A DNA stretch of 64,000 nt from Rhizophagus clarus (taxonomy: Eukaryota; Glomeromycota; Glomeromycetes; Glomerales; Glomeraceae): contig BLAL01000081.1 in NCBI GenBank assembly GCA_015698045.1, forward strand, positions 188,501-252,500, read 5' to 3'. The stretch's first letter is position 1, and the number at the start of each line of letters is the position of its first letter. A program made the position numbers and the translations under genes. Shown one piece after another: positions 33,359-45,002 of the stretch. Under the pieces are notes generated by a model, which was not told the DNA's origin, ran no database searches, and saw only the letters and a program-made list of their open reading frames with translations.

Positions 33359-35313
33359 TTACCATCCTAATCTTCTTTTTGGCTCATTAACAGTTTCAGT
33401 AGGTTCAGTAGTTACTGGATCCGCAAAAGGGTCTGCAAAAGGGTCCGTATATGTTGAATTGTTATCATAATTATCAGCTGTATTTGAATTTGTTCTAAAA
33501 CCAGAAACACGAATATAAATAAGAAATATAAAATTTCATGTTCAGTCAAACAGAAATAGAAATTACTTTGAAGAAAAGGCATCAAAATCAATAAGGTCAC
33601 CAAAATCTTTATGAATCTAAATCGGGGAGAAAACATTTTGTTAATTGAAACTTTTACTTATATTCTTAGTAATAAATTAATGATAGTGTGTTTCCTTAAT
33701 TAAATTCAAGTACCTTTGCAGCCTCTTCAGCTTGATTTTTCTTTTTATTTAAACCAAGCCCAGATAAATCATCATCGATTTCTTTTTGCTTTTGTAAATT
33801 AATATTTTTAATACCAGAGGTAACATTATTTATTCCATCATCTTTACTACTAAATTCCGAATATAAAGTCAAAGCATCTTGTACTTGATCATTTGATTGT
33901 AAAAGTGGTCCTATAATCAAAAAACGATCGATAACATAATGTTTATACACTTATATATATATATATGTATGTATAGATTAAAAAAAACTTGAATATAAAT
34001 GTTACCAATTCGACTTTTATCTGATACCGCTGCAGGAATCATTTTCATTAATATTTCAGATGATGATTTACATTTACGGACTAATTCCTAAAAGATGATA
34101 ACAATATAATTTAGATTATTAATTAAGGTAATGCTATCATAATTAACTTACTTGTAACTCAGTATCTTTTGATAAATCAGAACCAGGACTTAACAAAGTA
34201 AGAGCATTAACAAGATTCGTGGCATTTTGTGTTGCCAACCCTATAGCTTCGTTAATCTAAAAAGAATTATTATCAACAAATATGTATATTTATAACATAC
34301 ATAAACAAGTATAAGATAAAATAATATTCACTTTTTCTGAAGAATAAGTCACTTCAGATTGTTGTCCCTTTTTAGATCGTACACTGGATGTCCCACTTTT
34401 ACTCTTTTCTTTTTCTTTTTCTTTATTATTAATATTGGAAAGTGATGAATTTGACGAAAAAGTTGATTTTGATGACCCTCTTGTACTAGTAGCAAGCCCA
34501 ACATTATTAATGCTAGTTCTATGAGTCGTTCCGTTATGTAAATTTGCTAATGTTTCATATCCTGGTTTATTCTTGAATTCTGTTGACCATTCTGCAAACA
34601 ACAATAATAATCTTTTATGGACTCTAGAATCAGTATACTATATAAATATAAAGCATATTATAAATATATGTAATAAATTAATTCGTTTGAAAATAAGGAA
34701 AGAAATATAGAAATAAAGTACCGGAGATATTGCCATATTTCTAAGTCTTTCAGTAAATTTATACGTGGCAATTTGAGCTAAATTAAAATTAAAATTCTAA
34801 TTATTATATATAACATTAATTTTGATAAAGGAAACGAGAAAAAAAAGTCATATGACAAACCAACAAATTTATCACCGCAATTTTCCGCTAAGGATTTTAA
34901 AATCTACAAAAGAATTCATAATTAAGAATAAAATTTTAAACGTATTAGATCAAATATACTATTACCGTTATTGCTCGAATTTGTGAATGAATGTTTCCAT
35001 ATTTCAAAGCATGTTTTAATGCTTTACTAGCTTCTTTTGGTCTAAATCATTCATTGAAATTAAAAAAAAATTATATCAAAAAAATAGAGTAATGATAATC
35101 AATCATACCCTGTTGCCTGTATATTAATAACCTCACATAATTCAAATATATCAGCAAAATCGTCTTCCTTATATTTATCCGACGTCATGCGTTCTGTGGT
35201 AAATACGATAATTTATATTAGATTGTTTAAATTTAAATGATTAATATATGCATTAAAATCTTACCTATCCATTCTGTCACTGCCGTTCTCGTAGCTGTTT
35301 TAAATACTCCCAT
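33359..35313 (-). CDS. Lsb5-like VHS and GAT domain protein (11 exons)
   Basis: This is an endocytic/actin-linked adaptor of the Lsb5 type, acting at the cell cortex and binding ubiquitin and actin regulators in yeast. My exons (descending) are 35313-35265, 35193-35109, 35041-34966, 34903-34861, 34777-34722, 34637-34332, 34256-34152, 34087-34006, 33910-33714, 33616-33567 and 33494-33359. All have GT-AG introns and keep one frame of 394 residues. A VHS domain covers about residues 15-140 (FADIFELCEVINIQ; KEASKALKHALKYGN; LLLLFAEWSTEF). A Ser/Lys-rich linker follows. A GAT-like helical bundle covers about 205-290 (NEAIGLATQNATNLVNALTL; LQELVRKCKSSSEILMKMIP). The tail repeats DPFADPFADP, an adaptin-ear/EH-type ligand. 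Introns of 40-140 bp are typical of this genome. Ortholog status rests on domain order. Confidence 0.85.
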
Positions 35314-38300
35314 TATTCGATAATTTGAATCCTTCAGCCAAATTTAAATTAATAAAGTTGAAAAGAAAATTCCTAAGATAATAAATTTAAAACAAGTTTA
35401 TTCTTAAGTTATTTGTTTTTCATAATGAAGTCTACGATATGACGAATATTAATTAGCGTTTACATATTAGTTAATACACAACTTACAAAATATAAATCAA
35501 GTTTTTCAAAAATAAAAAATCACATATATACACATATAAAGTCGAATAATGGAAGTTTTTTTAAAAAAAAAAAAATTAAACGGAGATGACGAATAAACTA
35601 CTTTAGAAAAAAGTTTGAACAGTTTTCGATCATAAAATTCGGTTTCTAGCTAAACCTCTATTTATTTACCCTTTCCCACTCCATGTGATTTTTTGGCCAG
35701 TATACTACCATACTACTACCATACTACCGGCATACGGCATTAAAGAAATTAACCACGTGGCAAATGAATTTTCTTATGTAATAAGTTACATATATGACGT
35801 AATTATAGGTCAGTATAATCTCTAACATATCCGATAATTTAATGATAGCAATGCCGAATCATATGAATTTTCTTTTTCTTTCGTTTAAAAGCTGTCTCCT
35901 ACCTGGATTTCGTTCCTAATTTAGCTCAATGAATGAATCGTGATTAGCTCAAGATTTAAGCTTAATCTCCATCAAAATCAGATTAATCTTCAATCTCAAT
36001 CATTAATCTCAATCACGTATTGTGAGACGCCCATTATTTGATAAAGTAAAATATACTATAAAATCCACTTTATTAAAATAAATTATTTATTATTTTATTT
36101 AGATATTTAATTAGAAATGCATTAAATAAGATTTATAATATAAATTACAAATGCCAGTATGATGATAATGTTATATTTATTCTAAAGTAAGATATGTAAA
36201 TTTTGTACATAAAATTATTAATTTATTTGTCTCGTATAATTTATTTTTTATGCACTAATCGCTTATCACCTGCAGGGGCGACTAGTGCGGTAATTTAATT
36301 TTGAAATACTATTTTTTATCCAAAGAATTTAATTTTAGCATCAATTTTATTTAATTAAAAAATTGAGATTGAGATCTATCTTCTATACATTTTTCGCACA
36401 GAATTGAAATATTATTAATTACAATTGTTCATGGATTTTATAAAAATATAACTGACGAGTATGGCCAGTCAACACCTTGCGATCTCACCTTCTCGCATAT
36501 ACTTAAAGGCAACGAAAAAATTAAAAAAAAATCATGTAAGCGTTACAATTTGTAACACCGATCAAGAAAATTTTTTTTATCAATTCTCAGAGAATGCAAA
36601 ATTATGATTTATGACCCAATTAATAGTCATGAATCAGCAATCACATTTTTATTTATCAGTGTGATGCATTGATTTTTCCTAATGCATTTTCAAGTAAAAT
36701 GTGTCCTCTTACTCCTCTATGATTGATATAAGACTGAAATGTTATAGTGACCAATGTATCAATGATAATAACTTAGTAATTTGTTTTAAATAGTCACTTT
36801 TCATATTATCCAATATAATAACTTCTTATTTATCAAGACATTCTACTATCATTGATGACAATTCCATTTGATGAGTATCAGCTCCTCTAACAAGCATTCC
36901 ATATTTTTAAACAATTTGAAACCCTTTAAATTTGTTATATAAGTAATTTAAATATACACTTTTGGGAGAAATTACGTTAATATGATCGCATCACGAAAAA
37001 TCTGATCAACAGATATCAACAGATCCACCTAAAATTATAATAATAAACTTTGATACTACCCATATACAGGATCAGCAAGGAGGTCTTTTTTATTATGTAT
37101 AAAGCTTTGAGTATATGTGGGAAAGTTCAAGAATAACCCATAATATGATGTCGTCTATGCTAAAATGTTTCTAATGTTACTGTGCATTCATCATGTTCTG
37201 GATTAATAGTTTTGTTATATTAAATAGAACTTGTTAGAGAAACTTTAGCATATACAATTCTCTCGATCCCAAAAAAATATAATGTCTGGTAAATTAATTG
37301 CGCTAATTGCGTCTTTGCTTTATTGATCGTACGAGAAAAAATTATAATAATCTGTTACATGATGACGTTATCCTAAATTAATTTATTCAGTTTATTCTCC
37401 TTTTACAAGATAGTCCGCTAACGATACCTTTCGGAATTCTGTAATTTCGAAGTTGATAATATTGTTCCAGAATAGTAAATTTCTCATCTATCTCTAGGCA
37501 CGTCTGCAAGATCCGACGCTAATCCTAATGCATATATTTGCTGTGGTATAACAGTATAGAACCTATACCATCAAATCACAAGAGGGTTAATTATACAAAT
37601 TAATTGTACTCGAGAGCATTATTATTTATTCAGGAATCGCATTCACATTGCTTATATATTCCTTCTTACACCTTTTGCAATACGTGAGTGACGATCGCAT
37701 TCTTCACAAATCTTACAACCATGCTTCCATCCCCCTAAATATATATCGTTTTTCAAAGTTGTTCTCCCTAGCAAAGCGACTTCCAGCTCCTTATAAGCTA
37801 TATTATCCTGATTATTTGGTAAGAAATTCGACAAAATACATTGTATTAATATAGTCAATAAAATTTTGTTCGCCTTTTTTCGGAATGAAATTCAACCTAC
37901 GTTGTACAGCCTTGTCCTGATCTATCAATCTGTGGGGTGAAAGCGAAGTAAAATAACTCGAATTAATTTTGCAAAAAATTACCTCTGACAATTTTAACCG
38001 CATTGATCTCACATGACCGGTCAATGCTATGCCTTGATAGATAATATTTTTGACCTGATTTGTCTTCGAGGAATTCAATTTTTAAACTTGATTAAAACTT
38101 GATCATGAATCAATAATTATTATTATAATTATTATTATAATCTTATCATCATAATTTGAAGATGCCCAAAAATAAATTCAGAATTCCAGACGCTTGCTTC
38201 TTTGTGTATTTTAATAGTTACTTTTTCCATCTATTAAAATGGAACTACCAGTTTTTATTTTTCAGAGCGATTGAGCCGAGATGTGTTCAATGTTTCTTTT

Positions 38301-39835
38301 GTTCACACTAGAAGTTGTAAATTGAAGTTGCTTCAGTTCTTCATTTTTTGATTTAGAAAGTTATTTTCAGAAGTCGAGACTTGGCTCATTCATAAATGAA
38401 AACCCCTTATTACGAGGCTTTTTGGTTTTTAGTGTTTCTTTGAATAACTTGTGGATCAGTCATGCTTACATAGTTTTATCGTAATTTGTAAAGCCTGAAA
38501 AACTCTGAAACTATTATAGATTGTGTGTCGCTTCGCTTTTTATATTATCACGAGAGCCAATGCGCCCCAACGCTGTCCGCATACCTAACATTATGCAAGT
38601 ATTGATAGTTTTCTTCCCACCCAAACATTTCATTATATGCTGAACATTACAAATGCAGATTATTTGAGGAACATGACTGGAAATGATTTCGATCGAAGAA
38701 TCAATTATGAAAACTTACAAATCACTAAGAAATTCGCAAGTTGAATTTTTGAGCCCTCTATCAATATCGCAATGTTAATGTAGTTATTAGACTGCTTCTA
38801 GCATTCTCCACTAAGAGTGATTCCCGAAATTTTAAATGCAGTTCTATAAGTGCACGCACTATGTAAATCTTTTCCAAGTGCACAGTAGGCTTTGATCCAA
38901 CTTATAAGAACTCTTAATATTTTACTCTATACATATCTTCAAGAATAAAGCAAGACCTTAACCCATTTATACAGGAAATCTTAACGCTTGACCAAACTCC
39001 TTCCAACTTTGCAACTGTTCTACAAAAGTAACGTATTCTGAAATTACATAAGACCAATATTGATAAGTCTACGTAAATTAGCACTTTCACATGCAAAATT
39101 TTGACTCCAACCCCAATACAAATTCGGGTTCTGCTGACACGGTATCTTGGTCACTAATGAATAGTTTGTTCGTAGGGCGTATTTGACACGGCAGCAGCTT
39201 CATTGCAGCTCCTTCAAGCTCCTTCGAAGGGCATATTCAGTTTTTCAAATCTTGTTTTAAGCAAAGATTGGATAGGGTTGTTAAAATATCATTGAACTGC
39301 GAATCTGGCAGGTCCGCCACTCCAGGTTCAAGTTTGTTAAGGAGTTCTGCAAGTTTGATTTCAACGTATTTTACAACAAAAAAAAGTTATAGGGAGGAGG
39401 AAATTTTTTTTTTTGTGATTACATAAGTAAATTCCCATGGTAAATTTGAATTTGTTATCACATATATATATGTGAGAATTTTTTATTTCGTTTTTTGATA
39501 TTTGAGGAATTTTTTTAATATTTTGTTAGGAATTTCATTCTTGACATAAGCATTTGTGCAAACTAAGTTTTTTTTCCATACTATACATTTTTTTTTTTTT
39601 GATTAATAGTTAAATTATTGTTATGTTTATTTGATTAAATAATATAAAAATGTATCAGGTATCATAAGTTGACCGTTAAATTATTTAAATTTGCAAATGA
39701 AATATGAAAGTATGAAAATATGAAAAAATATGAAAATTTCCAAAATTAGTTTTTTTTTTTAAAAAAAAAAGGGGGGGGGGATTTTTTCAAAAAAGATTAT
39801 TATTTTTCTAATTATGATCACAGTCTCTCAAATTA
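35314..39835. other. Long stretch without a supportable gene
   Basis: The first few hundred bases are the promoter side of the Lsb5-like gene. Between 37,640 and 38,080 on the minus strand two adjacent short frames have protein-like composition (for example HGCKICEECDRHSRIAKG). They look like decayed fragments, not a gene. A GGGCGTATTTGACACGGCAG word at 39,176 resembles a transposon end, but no partner was found. At 39,754-39,780 a run of A then G (AAAAAAAAAAGGGGGGGGGG) occurs. Confidence 0.5.
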
Positions 39836-40912
39836 TTAGGTAACCAACCAATCAATAACATCATTCCAAATTTCAAAATAAAGTAAATGACCTTTTTCTT
39901 CAACAAAACTAGCTTCACAACCAGGAATTTGTAAGGCAATATATTTACCCATAGAAATAGTCGTTCCACTATCTTCTTCACCATGCCAAACTTTACATTT
40001 TACACCACCACCAATTTCATTTAATTGAAACCCCCAATCTTTTCCCCATAAAGAGTATTCATAACATTCAGTTTCAACTTGACCTCTTGAATACATTTCT
40101 AGTGCACTTTCAATGAACATTTCTTCAACGCCTTTCATATTTTCAATACATTCAATATCTGATTTAGGTGCATTGCTAAGACCGTCTCTACTTGCTTTAA
40201 CTGGATCTCTCATAACTGCATTTGATTCCATTCTTGCTATTAATGATAATAACCCAGTCCAATTTTTTGTTAACCACCAAGCAAATCTAAATTTTAAGGG
40301 CATATTACTAGTTAGATTAGGTGCATTATAAGGAGCGATTGAACTAATAATAGCCGCTTTCGTAATTAAAGGTTTATTAGAATTATTAGTAGATTTTCCT
40401 AAAGAATAAGCAGTAGCCAATCCATATGGACCACCAGCAGAGTATGCAATTAAGGAGCAATTTTCAATTTTTTTTTGTTCACAAAATTCTTCAATATCTT
40501 GAGAAAAATCCAAAAATGATCTTTTAGCAAAAGTTGATAAACCGATACCTGGTCTCTCTAATACATATAATTTAATTTGTAATATATAAGAATTTAATGA
40601 TTCTGTCGACATGTTGTCGAAATTTTTTTGATCTTGTTCTAAAGAAGAGAGAACTTGTGGATGACAAAAGTATCTTGTACAAGGCAATCCGGGAATTAAC
40701 AATATTACATGTTCTTTATTTAAATCATTTGTAATTGGATGTTGAGTCATATGAATAAAATTATATTCTTTAAATCCTAATGATCGACCATCTTCAAGTG
40801 TTATAGTTTCTCCTTCACTTTTAGGAAAATTTGATATAGTTAAATTAGGATATACCGGTAATTCTTTTGCTGATCTTGATTTCGTATATTGTTTAGAATA
40901 GAATTTTCCCAT
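39836..40912 (-). CDS. Alpha/beta hydrolase, single exon (358 residues)
   Basis: This is a serine-hydrolase-fold protein of unknown substrate. The start is the ATG at 40,912. Features are an HG-type oxyanion strand (VILLIPGLPCTRYF, residues about 69-82), a nucleophile elbow AYSAGGPYG with Ser158, and a late acid strand (KCKVWHGEEDSG). The His sits in EKGHLLYFEIW near the C-terminus. The lid region has long helices (FRFAWWLTKNW). Codons just upstream of the ATG, in the same open frame back to about 41,002, read like an Arg/Phe-rich mitochondrial presequence (RYLFRVPRSFSFLFFIR), but have no ATG of their own. A longer form from a non-AUG start or upstream exon is possible. It is divergent from the hydrolase at 41,136. 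Confidence 0.8.
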   Translation of the reverse strand: MGKFYSKQYTKSRSAKELPVYPNLTISNFPKSEGETITLEDGRSLGFKEYNFIHMTQHPITNDLNKEHVILLIPGLPCTRYFCHPQVLSSLEQDQKNFDNMSTESLNSYILQIKLYVLERPGIGLSTFAKRSFLDFSQDIEEFCEQKKIENCSLIAYSAGGPYGLATAYSLGKSTNNSNKPLITKAAIISSIAPYNAPNLTSNMPLKFRFAWWLTKNWTGLLSLIARMESNAVMRDPVKASRDGLSNAPKSDIECIENMKGVEEMFIESALEMYSRGQVETECYEYSLWGKDWGFQLNEIGGGVKCKVWHGEEDSGTTISMGKYIALQIPGCEASFVEEKGHLLYFEIWNDVIDWLVT

Positions 40913-41099
40913 ATTATTACGGATAAAGAAAAGAAATGAGAATGAGCGTGGAACTCTAAATAAATAACGAAAACTTTTGTTTGTAACACGATTAAGAAAC
41001 AATTCTGATCAACCATCAGAAGCTCACTCGGAAGCTCCTATAAATTTTAAATAGATTCACGTGATATAATTATTTGTACAACAAATACAAATTAAATTC
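40913..41099. promoter_or_regulatory. Shared divergent promoter of the two hydrolase genes
   Basis: Only about 190-220 bp separate the two divergent start codons, so both genes must draw on the same control region. A CACGTGA word (E-box-like CACGTG) occurs at 41,059-41,065. No other motif is certain. Confidence 0.45.
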
Positions 41100-41135
41100 A
41101 TGAAAAAAAGTTATTACTTGCATAACCTTCTTATT

Positions 41136-42105
41136 ATGACACAACAGAAAATAGTTCAAGAAATATTTATTCCTTCAATACATGATGGTACTCGATTAGA
41201 AGCAAGATTATCTTATTGGAAAACCAAAGAAAATGTACAAGAACAACAAGCTAAAGCTGTTATCATATCGCATCCTTATGGTCCATTAGGTTCGTTTGTC
41301 TTATTTCTTTTATAAATTTTCTTTCATTAATATAATTAATAATAGTTTTTTTTTTTTTTTTTTAATAATTATATGATAAAATAGGTGGTAATAATAATAA
41401 TAATGTAGTAGTAGCAGTTGAAAATTTCTTTCTACGTAAAGGATATTTGACGATTGCGTTTAATTTAAGGGGAAGTGGAAAATCAAAAGGAAGAACAAGT
41501 TGGACTGGAGAACCAGAAAATGATGATTTCAAGACGATGTTAAATTTTTTAGTAAATTTCGGAAAAATAAGTGATGATAACATAGTATTAATTCCAAAAA
41601 TATCTCAAGTTATAATTGTCGTAAGTTAAAAATTTTTTTCTGCGTAAAAAATTATTTTTCAAAATTTAAAATATTTTTCTCTTTTGTGCTCATAAAAATT
41701 ATGTAGGGTTATAGTTATGGATCATTAATGGCTACATCATTGGCATCATCGCCAACACAGTATCCATTTGCGATATCATATGTTTTAATATCTTTGCCAT
41801 TATCTGTAATATGGTTTCTTACATTCTTTCATTCGTCATCTTATCATACTCATTTAAATAATTTACTTTCATCTTCATCGGCTAAAGTATTATTTATTTT
41901 TGGGGATAGTGATCAATTCACAAGGGCGAGTAAATATAATCAATGGATTAAAAATAATAATGTATTGGGGAATGAAAGATGGAGTGTTGCGGAGTTGAAA
42001 GATGTGGATCATTTTTTTGTTTATCAACATATGGAATTTGCTTTAATTGATGTTATTCAGAAATGGTTACAAGTTGATAGTACAAGTGGAAGTGAGAATT
42101 TGTAA
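41136..42105 (+). CDS. Alpha/beta hydrolase of the HPYGPLGG type (3 exons, 262 residues)
   Basis: Exons are 41136-41289, 41385-41620 and 41707-42105, joined at GT-AG sites in one frame; the first donor (GTTCGT) is weak. An in-frame ATG at 41,100 would add 12 residues. The first strand ends in SHPYGPLGGN, a conserved turn that spans the first intron, which supports the splice. Also visible are FNLRGSGKSKG (cap start) and the nucleophile elbow VGYSYGS (Ser133, at the second splice junction). The acid is in FIFGDSDQF and the His in DVDHFFVY. Substrate is unknown; relatives are annotated only as hydrolases. The pairing with the minus-strand hydrolase may be chance. Confidence 0.85.
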
Positions 42106-42339
42106 TGTATTAATTTATTTATTAATATTTGTGATAATTAGATAAATATTTAATACAAGCTATATAAATTAAATAAAGAGTATGTAAATATATTTTATAC
42201 CTTTAATTGCATTTCTCCTAATAAGGCTTTATTTTTCAGTGGAACTGGTAGTGTAATGTCTGTCTCTTACAGAACAACTCGGGTTAACATTTATCAGTTC
42301 CACTCTAAATGTTCTATTTTGATGTAATCTCAATTGACT

Positions 42340-42510
42340 TTATAAAGATTTATAACTCCGTCCACTTCTTGTTAAGTAATCTTTTAAAATGGCAAAAAGT
42401 GCTTTAAAATCCTCTGCATCTCGAATAACATTTCTTAAATAGCGATTTGCATTTCTAGTCCACAACTTGGTTGGATATCGTACAATAAAATCGGGTCAAT
42501 AGTAAGTAAT
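42340..42510 (-). pseudogene. Conserved-looking protein fragment, no start codon
   Basis: An open minus-strand stretch of about 55 codons ends at a TAA (42,342-42,340). It reads FIVRYPTKLWTRNANRYL then DAEDFKALFAILKDYLTRSG. Composition and helix pattern are protein-like, but there is no ATG and the frame is closed just upstream. It is probably a decayed fragment of a dispersed gene family. The remaining 42,110-43,130 shows nothing else. Confidence 0.35.
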
Positions 42511-43139
42511 ATGAGTGATGGTTGACTTGCATCATACATTTTCACTTAACTTGTCTCTAAAAGATAGCATCTCTTTAATAAAATTTAATTTTTCTTTTCT
42601 TGACTTTTCCTTAAGGAAGGCATTAGAATACTGTTTTTCGCTTTCACATTCTTTTTTTGTTTTTAGGCTTCTAATTAATTAATCTCCATCAATTTCGGTT
42701 ACCTTAGAATACCTTTTTATATCTCATGAACGACCAACTTACTTAAAGATTGTTGTAAAAGAAAGCTTTATTTAACAATTAAATATTTTTATGATATTAT
42801 ATATTATAAGTTATAATGAAAGTATCCCTTAATAAACAATTCTACATTGATAAATTATTGGATATGTAATATCCTGGTTTAAAATTAAAATCATGCAAAA
42901 TTGTTGATTCGTATTAAAGATTTTGTTTATATAATTTTAAAAAATAATAATTTAGAAAATCATTCACTAACTCGATCTTTGATGCAAAATAACAAAATTT
43001 AATACAATATATTTAGACATTTAAAAAATAAAATCAAAAAAAAAAAGAAAAAAGCTAGCAAAGTAGGAATTTTTATACAAATGGTGGGAGCCAGATTAGT
43101 GGGAGCCAGAATTAAAATGAATAACAAAATCACGCTATA

Positions 43140-44474
43140 TTAATTAATATATAAATTTCCATATATTGGATATATTGCCGTTATTACACCATATATCATA
43201 AAAGAAAACTTAAGAACAAATATAAATATTCCCAATCCTAACGCAACATAATTAAACCTTTTGTTATGTTTAATGAAATACGCGATCCACCAAAATATTA
43301 TTCCTACGACAGGAAGAGAAGTTTGTATGATGCCATTTATTTTAGTTGCACCATTCGGTCCAACTTGACCTAAAACAAGTAGTATAAACGAACCTATCAC
43401 AGCCAGGATTGTCATACGTATGGGTACTGTTAGACCGTGCAATACATAAGAGTTCATTACGCTTTGCGCACTCCAAAAAATTGTTACACCTGCGCCCACA
43501 AAAAAACTCAGGAATGGAAATATTTCCTTCTTCACGATGGTCAATACGATCCCTATAACTATCTGAAGGAGAGCAATATGCACAAAATATTTCTTTCCTA
43601 TAGCTTTTTGGCATATTCTAGGTCTTCTGTCATATTGTATTTTCTCCGGTTTTGACAAAGGAAGCAAAGCCCACCCGCATGCACCAGATTGGATTTGATG
43701 CTTTAGCAAAATCTGTTTACTTGTATTTAATTCTGGAAAAGGAGTTCCTGATATCATATGATATAGTTGTTGACTAGGATTATGTACAGATGGATCATCG
43801 ATAAATCTGGCTATTGCTTCTGCACCGTAGTACATGTCTGCATCTGAATGCTTTAACAATATACCTTTATCAATGACAATATTTCCGGTTTTACCGTCTA
43901 TATTGCTCGTTATTGATCTAGCAATGACAAGTGCAACGGTAGCAAAACCAATACTGCAAGGCAATTCTACGCAGTTCATCCATGATAACGAGTAACCGTT
44001 AGAACATGTGGGTAATGACCCGATAATTTCTCTAGCGAGACTCCCCGCTTTGCGATAATTTCTTCTGCATAATGCAGCCTCTATCAAACTAGCTTTTACA
44101 ATAATATCGATTATATGTGATAATTGCAAATTTTTATCCTTCGCATTCCACTTGCTGGCTTTAATCGCAATTTTTCTGCAGTCCTTGCAACAAAATCTCT
44201 TACATGTTCTTTTGATAGCGTAACGAGCAATGAAAGTGTCTCTTTCATCGCTGCATAGTCTTCCTACTATCAGAGATCCAGGATCACAATTTACCCTTCC
44301 ATCTTCCAAGGAACATCCTGCCCACAATCCTTCTGCCATCCCTGCTACAAATATAGCTGCAATCCAGTTGGAAAACTCGTCACGTTCAGTCCAAATAGCT
44401 TCACATCGAAACAAAAGCCAAGCTATTCCCCAACCTAGGGGACCAAGTATTGAAAATAATGACTCGAGAAACAT
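43140..44474 (-). CDS. Multi-pass membrane protein, unknown (444 residues)
   Basis: This single open frame has its ATG at 44,474. It has about seven to eight hydrophobic segments: near the N-terminus (ILGPLGWGIAWLLF; WIAAIFVAGMAEGLWAG), one mid-protein (CSIGFATVALVIARSI) and at least five in the last third (IALLQIVIGIVLTIV; FLSFFVGAGVTIFWS; MTILAVIGSFILLVLGQ; VGIIFWWIAYFI; ALGLGIFIFVLKFSFMIYG). A Cys cluster, CKRFCCKDCRK, lies at residue about 91, with a preceding GCSLEDGRVNCD loop, suggesting disulfides or metal binding outside the membrane. No family was recognised; it may be lineage-specific. A partial copy of its 5' end lies upstream at 45,003. Confidence 0.7.
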   Translation of the reverse strand: MFLESLFSILGPLGWGIAWLLFRCEAIWTERDEFSNWIAAIFVAGMAEGLWAGCSLEDGRVNCDPGSLIVGRLCSDERDTFIARYAIKRTCKRFCCKDCRKIAIKASKWNAKDKNLQLSHIIDIIVKASLIEAALCRRNYRKAGSLAREIIGSLPTCSNGYSLSWMNCVELPCSIGFATVALVIARSITSNIDGKTGNIVIDKGILLKHSDADMYYGAEAIARFIDDPSVHNPSQQLYHMISGTPFPELNTSKQILLKHQIQSGACGWALLPLSKPEKIQYDRRPRICQKAIGKKYFVHIALLQIVIGIVLTIVKKEIFPFLSFFVGAGVTIFWSAQSVMNSYVLHGLTVPIRMTILAVIGSFILLVLGQVGPNGATKINGIIQTSLPVVGIIFWWIAYFIKHNKRFNYVALGLGIFIFVLKFSFMIYGVITAIYPIYGNLYIN

Positions 44475-45002
44475 TTTGGATAATGAATATAATGTTTAAA
44501 GAGTATATCTGTCGAAATTTTATGTTTCAATATTTTTAAATTTGAAATTTGAATACTTAATTAGATCACTAAATGTTTCAGATTTTGGTTTAAGTATAGT
44601 AATATATGTCGAGTAACATTTGTGGCAAATCCATTTTCATTTCTTAATTTAGAAAAAAAAATACGGATTTTTTCCGGATTTCATTGAATAATTATTAATA
44701 TTTATAAAAAAAAAATTAAATTCATTGTTTAAATTCCATAAATATAATAAATATAATAAATAAATAATAAATATTATGTAATAATAATAAAAAGTTAATT
44801 ACTATATAATAATTTTATAAAGAAACTTTATATTGCTAATATAATGTTATTATATAAACAAGTATATACAGTACCTATTTTAAATTTTGTTTTCAAAAAA
44901 AAAAAAGAGATAAATCGAGATTTTCTAGATTCACTTTTCGATTTCCCATATATGTAAAATAAGCTGATCACGCTAACAAATATTCAATTATTCAAATTTA
45001 TA

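Noticed and set aside
37640-38080. A small cysteine-containing minus-strand gene
   Set aside because: The two short frames overlap, lack start context and splice sites, and show no recognisable domain; more likely decayed debris.
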